The translations under genes were made by a program, and so were the position numbers. Source: Pseudomonas sp. DTU_2021_1001937_2_SI_NGA_ILE_001 (GTDB taxonomy: Bacteria; Pseudomonadota; Gammaproteobacteria; Pseudomonadales; Pseudomonadaceae). Taken from it: a DNA stretch of 64,000 bases. The number at the start of each line of letters is the position of its first letter. Position 1 is the first letter of the stretch. Below are positions 56,552 through 64,000 of the stretch, piece by piece. The stretch lies in assembly GCF_032463525.1 (NCBI RefSeq), contig NZ_CP135971.1, forward strand, positions 1,116,001 through 1,180,000, written 5' to 3'. The notes under the pieces were generated by a model, which saw nothing but the letters and a program-made list of their open reading frames with translations, was not told the DNA's origin and ran no database searches.

Positions 56552-57579
56552 GGCCAGGTCGGCACCTGCCGACGCGCAGCGCCTGGCACCGGCTGCGCCG
56601 GCAGCTCACCCCAGTTGCCGTGGCCTGAATCCTGCCCTGCGCCTTGATTACCGGCGTCTGGCGCGGTAGGTGGGGAATTTTCCGCGCTCTGATTAGGGGT
56701 GGTATTACGGCGACGATGACGCAAGGCGAACTCGGCCACCGCGTCGATATCTTCCTCGCTGATCGCCTCGGCGCCGCGCCAGGCTGCATGCGCGCGCGCC
56801 GCGCGCAGCCAGACCAGATCGGCGCGCAGGCCATCGACACCCGCGGCGAAGCAGCGCTGGTTGATTCGCTCCAGGCTGTGCTCGTCCAGCTCGATGCGCA
56901 CCAGACGCTGGCGGGCCTGCTCGCAGCGCTGTTGCAGGGCTTGCTGCGCCTCGCGCCACTGCGCGCAGAAACCCGCAGGATCGGCGTCGAATTGCAGGCG
57001 GCGGCGAATGATCAGGCCACGCTCGGCGGGTTCGGGCTGCCCGTCCAGCGCGACATTCAGGCCAAAGCGGTCGAGCAACTGCGGCCGCAGTTCGCCCTCC
57101 TCCGGGTTCATGGTGCCAATCAGGATGAAGCGTGCCGGGTGCCGATGGGAAATGCCGTCGCGCTCGACCAGGTTGGTGCCGCTGGCAGCGACGTCCAGCA
57201 ACAGGTCGACCAGATGGTCGGCCAGCAGATTGACTTCATCGACATACAGCACCCCGCCATCGGCCTTGGCCAGCACCCCTGGCGAGAACCGCACCCTGCC
57301 CTCGCCCAGCGCGGCATCAAGGTCCAGCGTGCCCACCAGGCGTTCCTCACTGGCGCCGAGCGGCAGAGTCACGAACGGGCCGTCGGCGAGCAGGTCCGCC
57401 AGGCCGCGGGCCAGGGTCGACTTGGCCATGCCCCGCGGCCCCTCGATCAGCACCCCGCCAATTCGGGGGTCGATGGCATTCAGGCACAGCGCCAGCTTCA
57501 GCGGCTCGGCGCCCACCACCGCGGCCAGCGGAAAATGCGGCTGTGCGTCGGCGGCAAGACTAGGGGTGGTATTAGGCAC
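56539..57579 (-). CDS. chlD: ChlI-like AAA+ chelatase subunit (zero-frame product of chlD)
   Basis: The 346-aa AAA+ ATPase has [14 protein letters not shown] (Walker A) near residue 48, the [21 protein letters not shown] block and [20 protein letters not shown] (sensor 1), as in ChlI/BchI. It energises metal insertion by CobN. The protein ends in a Pro/Gln/Gly-rich linker and stops two codons after a frameshift heptamer, so ordinary translation gives a small (ChlI/CobS-like) subunit and slipped translation the medium (ChlD/CobT-like) subunit. It starts 3 bp after the cobN stop, under the same cobalamin riboswitch. Confidence 0.88.
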   Translation of the reverse strand: MPNTTPSLAADAQPHFPLAAVVGAEPLKLALCLNAIDPRIGGVLIEGPRGMAKSTLARGLADLLADGPFVTLPLGASEERLVGTLDLDAALGEGRVRFSPGVLAKADGGVLYVDEVNLLADHLVDLLLDVAASGTNLVERDGISHRHPARFILIGTMNPEEGELRPQLLDRFGLNVALDGQPEPAERGLIIRRRLQFDADPAGFCAQWREAQQALQQRCEQARQRLVRIELDEHSLERINQRCFAAGVDGLRADLVWLRAARAHAAWRGAEAISEEDIDAVAEFALRHRRRNTTPNQSAENSPPTAPDAGNQGAGQDSGHGNWGELPAQPVPGAARRQVPTWPKKP

Positions 57580-57582
57580 GTC

Positions 57583-60500
57583 TCAGTTCTCTTCTATGTC
57601 CAGCAGCAGGTTTTCCAGCGCCTCGCGGTAGTCGCCCGGTGCCTGCCACAGCCCGCGCTGCTGGGCTTCGAGCAGGCGCTCGGTCATGTCACGCAAGGCA
57701 TCGGGGTTGTGCTGGCGAATGAATTCACGGGTGGCGTCATCCAGCAGGTAGGCGTCGGCCAGCAAAGCGTACTGATGGTCGTCGATCAATTCGGTGGTGG
57801 CGTCGAAACCGAACAGGAAATCCACGGTCGCCGCCATCTCGAAGGCGCCTTTGTAACCGTGGCGTTTCACGCCCTCGATCCACTTGGGGTTGGCCGCCCG
57901 CGATCGCACCACGCGGTTGAGTTCTTCCTTCAGGGTGCGGATCTTCGGCAGGTCAGGCTGGCTGTGGTCGCCGTGATAACTGGCCGTCTGGCGGCCTGCC
58001 AGGGTATCGGCCGCTGCCAGCATGCCCCCCTGAAACTGGTAGTAGTCGTTGGAATCGAGCAGGTCATGTTCGCGGTTGTCCTGGTTCTGCAGCACCGCCT
58101 GCACCCTGGACAGCCGCTGCGCGAATTCCTGGCGTGCCGGCGTGCCTTCATCGCTGCCGCCATAGGCGTAGCCGCCCCAGTTGAGGTAGACCTCGGCAAG
58201 GTCCTCACGGCTGTGCCACAGGCGCCCATCGACCGCGCCCTGTACGCCGGCGCCATAGGCCCCCGGCTTGGCACCGAAGACCCTCCACCCGGCCTGGCGC
58301 CGCGCCTGTTCTTCGCTCACGCCGCTGGCTTGCAGTGCCTGGCGCTCTTCACGCACCCGGGCTGCCAGCGGGTTGAGGTCATCCGGCTCGTCCAGCCCGG
58401 CGACCGCCTGCACGGCGGCGTCGAACAACTTGATGAGGCTGGCGAAGGCATCGCGGAAGAAGCCCGAGACGCGCAGGGTCACATCCACGCGCGGACGGTC
58501 GAGCAGGCTCAACGGCAGAATCTCGAAGTCGTCGACGCGCTGGCTGCCGGTGGCCCATACGGGGCGCACCCCCATCAGCGCCATGGCCTGGGCGATGTCG
58601 TCGCCGCCGGTGCGCATGGTCGCGGTGCCCCACACCGACAGGCCCAACTGGCGCAGGTGATCGCCATGGTCTTGCAGGTGACGCTCCAGCAGCAGGCTGG
58701 CCGACTGGAAACCGATGCGCCAGGCCGTGGGGGTCGGCAGGTTGCGCACATCGACGCTGAAGAAGTTGCGCCCGGTGGGCAACACGTCAAGCCGGCCGCG
58801 GCTTGGCGCACCACTGGGACCGGCTGGCACGAAGCGACCGGCCAGGGCGTCGAGCAGGCCTTGCATTTCCGCCGGCCCGCAGGCGTCCAGGCATGGCGCG
58901 ACCCGCTGGCGCAAATGTTCGAGAATCGCCTGCAGATCGTCATGAACCGGCAGCGCGTGCAGCGACTCACCCGCCAGCACCCGCTCGATCAGCTGTGCGG
59001 CATACAGCTCCAGACGCTCGCGACTGTCGCCCAGGGTCCGCCACGGCGCATCGCTGACCGCCTGCAGCGCCGCCGGGCGCTGTTCGCCACAGGGCTCTCC
59101 CAAGGCGCAGTCCAGCGGATCGAACCCCAGCGCGAAAGCCTTGGCCAGGGCGCGCAACAGGCTGGAATGCGCACCACGCCCGTCGCCACGAGGAATGCGC
59201 AGCAGCGCCAGCAAGGTGTCGATGCGCAGGCGCCCGGCCGGTGACTCGCCGAACACATGCAGGCCATCGCGAATCTGCGACTCCTTGAGGTCGCAGAGGT
59301 AGGTGTCCAGACGCGGCAGCCAGGTAGCGGCGTCCTGCTCGGCATTGGTTGCGGCGTCCAGGCCCAGCTCCTGGTCCAGATGGGTTTCGCGCACACGCTG
59401 GAGAATCTGCCGTTGCAGTTCCTGGGCACGGCGCGGGTCGAGCAGTTGCGCCTCGTAGTATTCGTCGGCCAGCAGCTCCAGGTCGCGCAGCGGGCCGTAG
59501 GTTTCGGCACGGGTCAGCGGTGGCATCAGGTGGTCGATGATCACCGCCTGGGTACGCCGCTTGGCCTGGGCGCCCTCGCCCGGGTCGTTGACGATGAACG
59601 GATAGATGTTCGGCAGCGGCCCGAGAATCGCGTCCGGCCAGCAACTGGCCGACAGGCCCACGCCCTTGCCCGGCAGCCATTCCAGATTGCCATGCTTGCC
59701 CACATGCACCAGCGCGTGGGCGCCGTACACCTGGCGCAGCCAGAAGTAGAACGCCAGGTAGCCGTGCGGCGGCACCAGGTCCGGGTCGTGATACACCGCA
59801 CTGGGGTCGACCTGGTAACCGCGCGCCGGCTGGATGCCGACGAAGGTCAGGCCCAGGCGGATGCCGGCGACCATCATGCGCCCACTGCGGAACATCGGGT
59901 CCGCCTCGGGCGCGCCCCAGCGTTGCAACACCGCGTCACGGCTGGCCGCGGGCAGCGCAGCGAAGGCCTGTCGGTAGTCCTTCAGGGCCAGGCTCTGTTG
60001 GCAGGGCCGCAGGTCGACGCTGTCGAGGTCATTGGTGACGCCGCCCAGCAAGCGCTGGATCAGCGCGCTGCCGCTGTCCGGCAGGTCCTCTACCGGGTAG
60101 CCCTGAGCCTGCAGGGCACGCAGGATGTTCAGGGCGGCACCCGGGGTATCAAGCCCCACGCCGTTGCCGATGCGCCCATCGCGGGTCGGGTAGTTGGCGA
60201 GAATCAACGCCACGCGTTTGTCCGGATTGGCGCGCCGCGCCAGTTCTATCCAGCGTCGCGCCAGCTGGGCGACGAAGTCCATGCGCTCGGGCTGGGCGCG
60301 GTAGCAGACCACGTCGGACTGGCTGCGCTCGCTGCGCCAGGCCAGGTCCTTGAAGCTGATCGGCCGGCTGATGATGCGCCCGTCCAGTTCCGGCAGGGCA
60401 ATGTGCATGGCCAGGTCGCGGGCGCCCAGGCCCAGGTCGCTGGCCTGCCAGCCCGGCTCGTTGTCCTGGGCGCAGATCGCCTGGATGACCGGTACATCGC

Positions 60501-61347
60501 GACGGAACGGCCGCAGGTGCGGCGCCTCCGGCGTCGACTGGGCGAAACCGGTGGTGTTGAGTATCAGCGCCACCCCCGCTGTGTCGAAGAGGTCTTCCAC
60601 CACCTGCAGACAGCCGGGCTCCTTGAGGCTGGCCACCGCAATGGGCAGTGGATTGAGGCCCTGGGCCTGCAGGCGCTGGCAGAACACATCGATGAACGCG
60701 GTATTGGCCGCCTGCAGGTGCGAGCGGTAGAACAGCAGGCCGGCGACCGGTGCGTCAGTGCTCCAGTCGGCTTGCCAGTCGGCCAGGGTGGCGGTGCCGT
60801 GCCGGGGGTGGTAGATCGCCGTACGCGGCAAGGCGCAGGGTTCGTCCCAAGGGTACTCGACGCCCAGCCAGCGGCTGGCGATGCAGTTGAACAGATTCAG
60901 CGCGTTATCCAGGCCGCCCTGGCGCAGGAACTGCCACAGCCGGTCACGCTCGGCGGCCGGTACGCTGCTCAGCTCGGACAGCTCCGGGTCCGGGCGGTCG
61001 TCGCCGGGCACCAGGATCACCTGCACGCCACGCTCGGCCAGCTCCATCAGGCGCTGCACGCCATAGCGCCAGTAGCCAATGCCGCCGTGCAGGGACAGCA
61101 GGATCAGCCGCGCATGCTGCAACACCTCTTCGACATACAAGTCCACCGAGGCGTGGTTCTGCACCTGCATCGGGTTGGCCAGACGCAGGCTGGGGTAGTC
61201 ATCCGGCAGGCGCTGGGCGGCTTCGGCGAGCAGCGCCAGGCTGGAGTCGCCACTGCAGAGAATCACCAGCTCGGCGGGGCTCTGCCCGAGGTCGGCGATG
61301 CTGTCGTCCGGCACGAAACCGCCGGGCTGGGTCCTCAACAGGTGCAT
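57583..61347 (-). CDS. cobN: Cobaltochelatase subunit CobN
   Basis: The 1254-aa large subunit inserts Co2+ into hydrogenobyrinate a,c-diamide in the aerobic (late cobalt insertion) route to cobalamin, with ATP hydrolysis by the small subunits. Recognisable stretches include HVGKHGNLEWLPGKGVGLS near residue 550, PNIYPFIVNDPGEGAQAKRRTQAVIIDHLMPP near residue 585 and the late GYKGAFEMAATVDFLFGFDATTELIDDH near residue 1170. Length is normal. It is placed between cobW (3-bp gap) and chlD (3-bp gap). Confidence 0.95.
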   Translation of the reverse strand: MHLLRTQPGGFVPDDSIADLGQSPAELVILCSGDSSLALLAEAAQRLPDDYPSLRLANPMQVQNHASVDLYVEEVLQHARLILLSLHGGIGYWRYGVQRLMELAERGVQVILVPGDDRPDPELSELSSVPAAERDRLWQFLRQGGLDNALNLFNCIASRWLGVEYPWDEPCALPRTAIYHPRHGTATLADWQADWSTDAPVAGLLFYRSHLQAANTAFIDVFCQRLQAQGLNPLPIAVASLKEPGCLQVVEDLFDTAGVALILNTTGFAQSTPEAPHLRPFRRDVPVIQAICAQDNEPGWQASDLGLGARDLAMHIALPELDGRIISRPISFKDLAWRSERSQSDVVCYRAQPERMDFVAQLARRWIELARRANPDKRVALILANYPTRDGRIGNGVGLDTPGAALNILRALQAQGYPVEDLPDSGSALIQRLLGGVTNDLDSVDLRPCQQSLALKDYRQAFAALPAASRDAVLQRWGAPEADPMFRSGRMMVAGIRLGLTFVGIQPARGYQVDPSAVYHDPDLVPPHGYLAFYFWLRQVYGAHALVHVGKHGNLEWLPGKGVGLSASCWPDAILGPLPNIYPFIVNDPGEGAQAKRRTQAVIIDHLMPPLTRAETYGPLRDLELLADEYYEAQLLDPRRAQELQRQILQRVRETHLDQELGLDAATNAEQDAATWLPRLDTYLCDLKESQIRDGLHVFGESPAGRLRIDTLLALLRIPRGDGRGAHSSLLRALAKAFALGFDPLDCALGEPCGEQRPAALQAVSDAPWRTLGDSRERLELYAAQLIERVLAGESLHALPVHDDLQAILEHLRQRVAPCLDACGPAEMQGLLDALAGRFVPAGPSGAPSRGRLDVLPTGRNFFSVDVRNLPTPTAWRIGFQSASLLLERHLQDHGDHLRQLGLSVWGTATMRTGGDDIAQAMALMGVRPVWATGSQRVDDFEILPLSLLDRPRVDVTLRVSGFFRDAFASLIKLFDAAVQAVAGLDEPDDLNPLAARVREERQALQASGVSEEQARRQAGWRVFGAKPGAYGAGVQGAVDGRLWHSREDLAEVYLNWGGYAYGGSDEGTPARQEFAQRLSRVQAVLQNQDNREHDLLDSNDYYQFQGGMLAAADTLAGRQTASYHGDHSQPDLPKIRTLKEELNRVVRSRAANPKWIEGVKRHGYKGAFEMAATVDFLFGFDATTELIDDHQYALLADAYLLDDATREFIRQHNPDALRDMTERLLEAQQRGLWQAPGDYREALENLLLDIEEN

Positions 61348-61350
61348 CGG

Positions 61351-62412
61351 TCAGGCCAGCGCGGCGTGCAGGCGTGCCTGGAGTTGCGCGGCGTCCAGGT
61401 CCTGGCCGATCAGCACCAGCTGGGTGGCACGCGGCTCATCGCTGCGCCAGGCGCGGTCGAAGTGCTTGTCGAAGCGAGTGCCTACACCCTGGATCAGCAG
61501 GCGCATCGGCTTGCCGGGAATCGCTGCGAAACCCTTCACACGCAGGATGCCGTGCTCGACCACCAGGCGGTTCAGGGCTTCGAGCAGCACGCTTTCCTGG
61601 GCTTCGGGCAGCTGAATGGAAATGGAGTCGAAGGCGTCGTGGTCGTGGTCATCGTCTTCACCTTCATGATGGCTGTCGTGGTGCGTCTTGCGCCCGTCGA
61701 TGTGCACTTCAGACTCGGCGCCCACGCCAAGCAGCACATTCAGCGGCAGGCGGCCGCTGCTGGCTTCCACCACCTTGACAGCTGGCGGCAGTTCCTCGGC
61801 GACTTCGGCACGCACTGCGGCCAGGCCTTCGGCGTCGATCATGTCGGCCTTGTTGAGGATCACCAGGTCGGCGCTGGCCAGTTGGTCGGCGAACAGCTCG
61901 TGCAGCGGCGATTCGTGGTCGAGGTTCGGGTCCAGCTTGCGCTGCGCATCGACCTGGTCTGGGTAGGCGGCGAAGGTGCCGGCCTTGACGGCGGGGCTGT
62001 CGACCACGGTGATCACCGCATCGACGGTGCAGGCGTTGCGGATTTCCGGCCACTGGAAGGCCTGTACCAGGGGCTTTGGCAAGGCCAGGCCGCTGGTTTC
62101 GATGAGGATGTGATCGAGGTCGCCACGCCGCGCCACCAGCTCGCGCATCACCGGGAAGAACTCTTCCTGCACGGTGCAGCACAGGCAACCGTTGGCCAGC
62201 TCGTAGACACGCCCGCTGGCCTCCTCTTCGGTGCAGCCGATGGTGCATTGCTTGAGGATTTCGCCGTCGATGCCCAGTTCGCCGAATTCGTTGACGATCA
62301 CCGCGATGCGCCGGCCTTCGGCGTTGTCGAGCATGTGCCGCAGCAGGGTGGTCTTGCCCGAGCCGAGGAAGCCGGTGACGATGGTGACGGGAAGCTTGGC
62401 CAGTGATTTCAT
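61351..62412 (-). CDS. cobW: CobW-family GTPase metallochaperone
   Basis: The 353-aa G3E GTPase has GFLGSGKTTLLRH (P-loop) near residue 14, the metal motif GCLCCTV near residue 75, NKAD (guanine specificity) near residue 187, and a His/Asp-rich insert HHDSHHEGEDDDHDHD near residue 245. CobW is thought to deliver cobalt to the chelatase encoded by the next two genes. It is the first gene of the minus-strand cobW-cobN-chlD operon, about 100 bp downstream of a cobalamin riboswitch. Confidence 0.95.
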   Translation of the reverse strand: MKSLAKLPVTIVTGFLGSGKTTLLRHMLDNAEGRRIAVIVNEFGELGIDGEILKQCTIGCTEEEASGRVYELANGCLCCTVQEEFFPVMRELVARRGDLDHILIETSGLALPKPLVQAFQWPEIRNACTVDAVITVVDSPAVKAGTFAAYPDQVDAQRKLDPNLDHESPLHELFADQLASADLVILNKADMIDAEGLAAVRAEVAEELPPAVKVVEASSGRLPLNVLLGVGAESEVHIDGRKTHHDSHHEGEDDDHDHDAFDSISIQLPEAQESVLLEALNRLVVEHGILRVKGFAAIPGKPMRLLIQGVGTRFDKHFDRAWRSDEPRATQLVLIGQDLDAAQLQARLHAALA

Positions 62413-62514
62413 CGAGTGCCCTTTGGCGGTTCGGCGGGCAGACGGGACGCCGACCGCGCACGATGCACGACCGGATTCGCCACCGGATCACCCCGCCCGG
62501 TTTGAGTGTGAATG

Positions 62515-62700
62515 CTTCGAGGCAGGTCTCCTGGCTTGCGGCGAGCCCGGCCGTCGGGCCCGGGCATTCGGTGCGCCTTCCCGCGCTGGCAGTGGCGTGG
62601 CACCGAACATGACCGCTTACAGTTGCGGGGGCAGCTGCGGCTTGTGCCCTGGCGGGGCCCGCATTCCCATTTTCAGCCCGCTCGCGCAGGCAACCTCAAA
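62515..62700 (-). promoter_or_regulatory. Cobalamin riboswitch upstream of cobW
   Basis: Read on the minus strand, this has the conserved cobalamin-aptamer blocks: GCTGCCCCCGCAACTGTAAG (around 62616-62635), a GGGAAGGCGCACCGAA segment (around 62565-62582), and the B12 box AGCCAGGAGACCTGCC (about 62521-62536). It should lower expression of cobW-cobN-chlD when adenosylcobalamin is plentiful. Edges are approximate. Confidence 0.9.
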
Positions 62701-62779
62701 GGCGCAAGGCTACGCAGTGCCCAGCGGCAGGTCAACGTCGAGATTGACGCCCCGGCACGACCATGCTCTGCTACACACC

Positions 62780-62978
62780 TTGTTACGGGTGCCCCTCGCG
62801 GGGTGAAACGGGAAACCGGTGCTGCGCCGCTGCTGTCCGCGCGTCGCAAAGTCCGGTGCTGCCCCCGCAACGGTAAGCGAGCGAAAGGCCTATCCACTGT
62901 GCCGTTGGCATGGGAAGGCGGCCTTTGTCACGGCGCCCTGGCGCCCCTCGCCAGCCCGGAGACCGGCCCGCCACGAAC
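62780..62978 (+). promoter_or_regulatory. Cobalamin riboswitch upstream of cbtB
   Basis: The plus strand has GGTGCCCCTCGCGGGGTGAAACGGGAAACCGG (from about 62789; AACGGGAAACCGG is typical), the core GCTGCCCCCGCAACGGTAAG (62859-62878), GGGAAGGCGGCC near 62912 and the B12 box AGCCCGGAGACCGGCC (62953-62968). It precedes the cobalt-uptake genes cbtBA by about 100 nt, so B12 controls cobalt import. It is divergent from the cobW riboswitch, with only about 80 bp between the two aptamers. Confidence 0.92.
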
Positions 62979-63078
62979 CTTTCGATGACCTGCGGTGGGC
63001 GGGTGCATTCGCTGCCTGCCGGGCGTGCCCGGCGGTGCGTCTGCGCATGGCCTGCCCCTTTTGTACGAGGCAAGCCCC

Positions 63079-63267
63079 ATGACCACCCTGAGCAGCAGCC
63101 CCGCTACCCGGACCACCGCCATCCCCCTCGGCCAGCGCCTGGTCGCCGCCACCAGCGCCATCCTGCTGGGCGCATGCCTGGTGTATTTCGCCGGCTTCTC
63201 GCACATCGACGCCGTACACAACGCCGCTCACGATACCCGCCACAGCGCGGCCTTCCCCTGCCACTGA
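63079..63267 (+). CDS. cbtB: Cobalt transporter subunit CbtB
   Basis: A 62-aa protein with one transmembrane helix (LVAATSAILLGACLVYFAGF) and a conserved C-terminal metal-ligand tail, HNAAHDTRHSAAFPCH. This is the CbtB pattern, which works with CbtA as a B12-regulated cobalt importer. The start is the ATG of MTTLSSSPATR. It follows a cobalamin riboswitch and precedes cbtA by 11 bp. Confidence 0.92.
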   Translation: MTTLSSSPATRTTAIPLGQRLVAATSAILLGACLVYFAGFSHIDAVHNAAHDTRHSAAFPCH

Positions 63268-63278
63268 GAATCCAGCCG

Positions 63279-63977
63279 ATGTTCAAGCGAATCCTGCAAA
63301 CCGCTGGTTTCAGCGGCCTGTTGGCGGCCCTGCTGCTGACCCTGGTACAGAGCCTGTGGGTCAGCCCGCTGATTCTCCAGGCCGAGACCTACGAAAGCGC
63401 GCCTGCCGCCCAGGCCCACGAGCACGCCGAGGGCAGCGCCGCCCACAGCCACGAGCATGACGAAGAAGCCTGGGCGCCACAGGACGGCTGGCAGCGCGTG
63501 CTGTCGACCGCGGCAGGCAATCTGGTGGTGGCGGTGGGCTTCGCACTGATGCTCGTCGGCCTGTATTCCCTACGTATGCCGGGCAGCACGCGGCAAGGCC
63601 TGCTGTGGGGGTTGGCGGGTTTCGCGGTGTTCGTCCTGGCGCCGACGCTCGGCCTGCCCCCGGAGCTGCCCGGCACTGCCGCCGCCGAACTGGGACAGCG
63701 CCAGACCTGGTGGATCTCCACGGCGGCCGCCACCGCCGCCGGGCTGGCACTGCTGGTATTCGGTCGCGGGCTGTGGCTGAAACTGCTGGGCGCCGCCTGG
63801 CTGCTGGGTCCGCACGTGATCGGCGCGCCGCAACCCACGGCCCATGCCAGCCTGGCCCCTGAAGCACTGGAAAGCCAGTTCATCGTCGCCTCGCTGCTGA
63901 CCAACGCAGTGTTCTGGGTTGCACTGGGAGCCCTGACTGCCTGGCTGTTCCGCCGCGCCCATGTCGGCGAGCAATAA
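63279..63977 (+). CDS. cbtA: Cobalt transporter subunit CbtA
   Basis: The 232-aa inner-membrane protein has about five transmembrane segments and a His/Glu-rich loop after the first (AHEHAEGSAAHSHEHDEEA), probably the cobalt-binding site. It starts MFKRILQTAGFSGLLAALLL, the family N-terminus, and appears complete, ending TAA 23 bp before the window edge. With CbtB it would supply cobalt to the CobW/CobN/ChlD machinery encoded divergently. Confidence 0.93.
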   Translation: MFKRILQTAGFSGLLAALLLTLVQSLWVSPLILQAETYESAPAAQAHEHAEGSAAHSHEHDEEAWAPQDGWQRVLSTAAGNLVVAVGFALMLVGLYSLRMPGSTRQGLLWGLAGFAVFVLAPTLGLPPELPGTAAAELGQRQTWWISTAAATAAGLALLVFGRGLWLKLLGAAWLLGPHVIGAPQPTAHASLAPEALESQFIVASLLTNAVFWVALGALTAWLFRRAHVGEQ

Positions 63978-64000
63978 AAGCCAGTTGGCCATCGGCCTGG

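Noticed and set aside
56644..62406. Long plus-strand open frames across cobN, chlD and cobW
   Set aside because: They are antisense to clearly recognisable CobN, ChlI and CobW proteins and show no family features.

Overview
The window is GC-rich, densely coded and most like a Pseudomonas chromosome of the P. putida group. The evidence is Pseudomonas-type REP elements (GTAGGAGC..GGCT.CAGCCGCGAA), the gnd-zwf-HAD and glgA-treZ-malQ-treY-glgX gene orders, a PvdE/SyrD-type peptide exporter, and an IS110-family element of the REP-targeting kind. No rRNA, tRNA or CRISPR array was seen.

Region 1 (1-16.1 kb) is the 3' end of a nonribosomal peptide synthetase (NRPS) locus: the tail of an upstream NRPS, a 3402-aa NRPS (C-A-T, a degenerate C-like domain, C-A-T-C, fused TauD/SyrP-like hydroxylase), a 1265-aa NRPS (degenerate C-like domain, A, T, thioesterase) and a peptide-exporter ABC protein. 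My hand-read adenylation codes are Asp, a probable 2,4-diaminobutyrate, and Asp. With the hydroxylase this points to a beta-hydroxyaspartate siderophore, perhaps a corrugatin-like lipopeptide. Region 2 (16.1-17.4 kb) is an IS110-family element inserted inside a REP element. Its non-coding end has two loops that read like a bridge RNA guiding insertion into REP DNA.

Region 3 (17.4-38.8 kb) is central carbon and storage-sugar metabolism: a minus-strand run gnd-zwf-HAD phosphatase-GH15, then the plus-strand glgA-treZ-malQ-treY-DUF2934-glgX cluster for alpha-glucan and trehalose turnover. Four tightly coupled genes of unknown pathway follow (acyl-CoA dehydrogenase-like, PIG-L deacetylase, methyltransferase, GT2 glycosyltransferase). 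Region 4 (38.9-49.5 kb) has a secreted hydrolase, a PAS chemoreceptor, and an indole-oxidation operon resembling the iif genes of Acinetobacter with a divergent AraC-family regulator. Beside it lie a broken LysR gene and a pcaD-like enol-lactonase. Indole-to-anthranilate oxidation would feed the catechol/beta-ketoadipate route in which PcaD acts.

Region 5 (49.6-55.9 kb) is mixed housekeeping: DUF1294, uppP, pnuC with a NadR-like kinase, a VpsR-like enhancer-binding protein with a GAFNGA loop, a small conserved protein and an AAA ATPase, ending in a cluster of REP elements. Region 6 (55.9-64 kb) is cobalt and cobalamin: cobW-cobN-chlD on the minus strand and cbtB-cbtA on the plus strand. Each transcript starts with its own cobalamin riboswitch, and the two are divergent. 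The chlD gene carries a textbook -1 ribosomal frameshift signal (A AAA AAG plus a 10-bp stem) joining its ATPase and von Willebrand domains.

Highlights are the REP-directed bridge RNA, the chlD frameshift signal, the two non-catalytic C-like domains flanking the Asp modules, the iif-like operon with its operator repeats, and the uncharacterised four-gene block.
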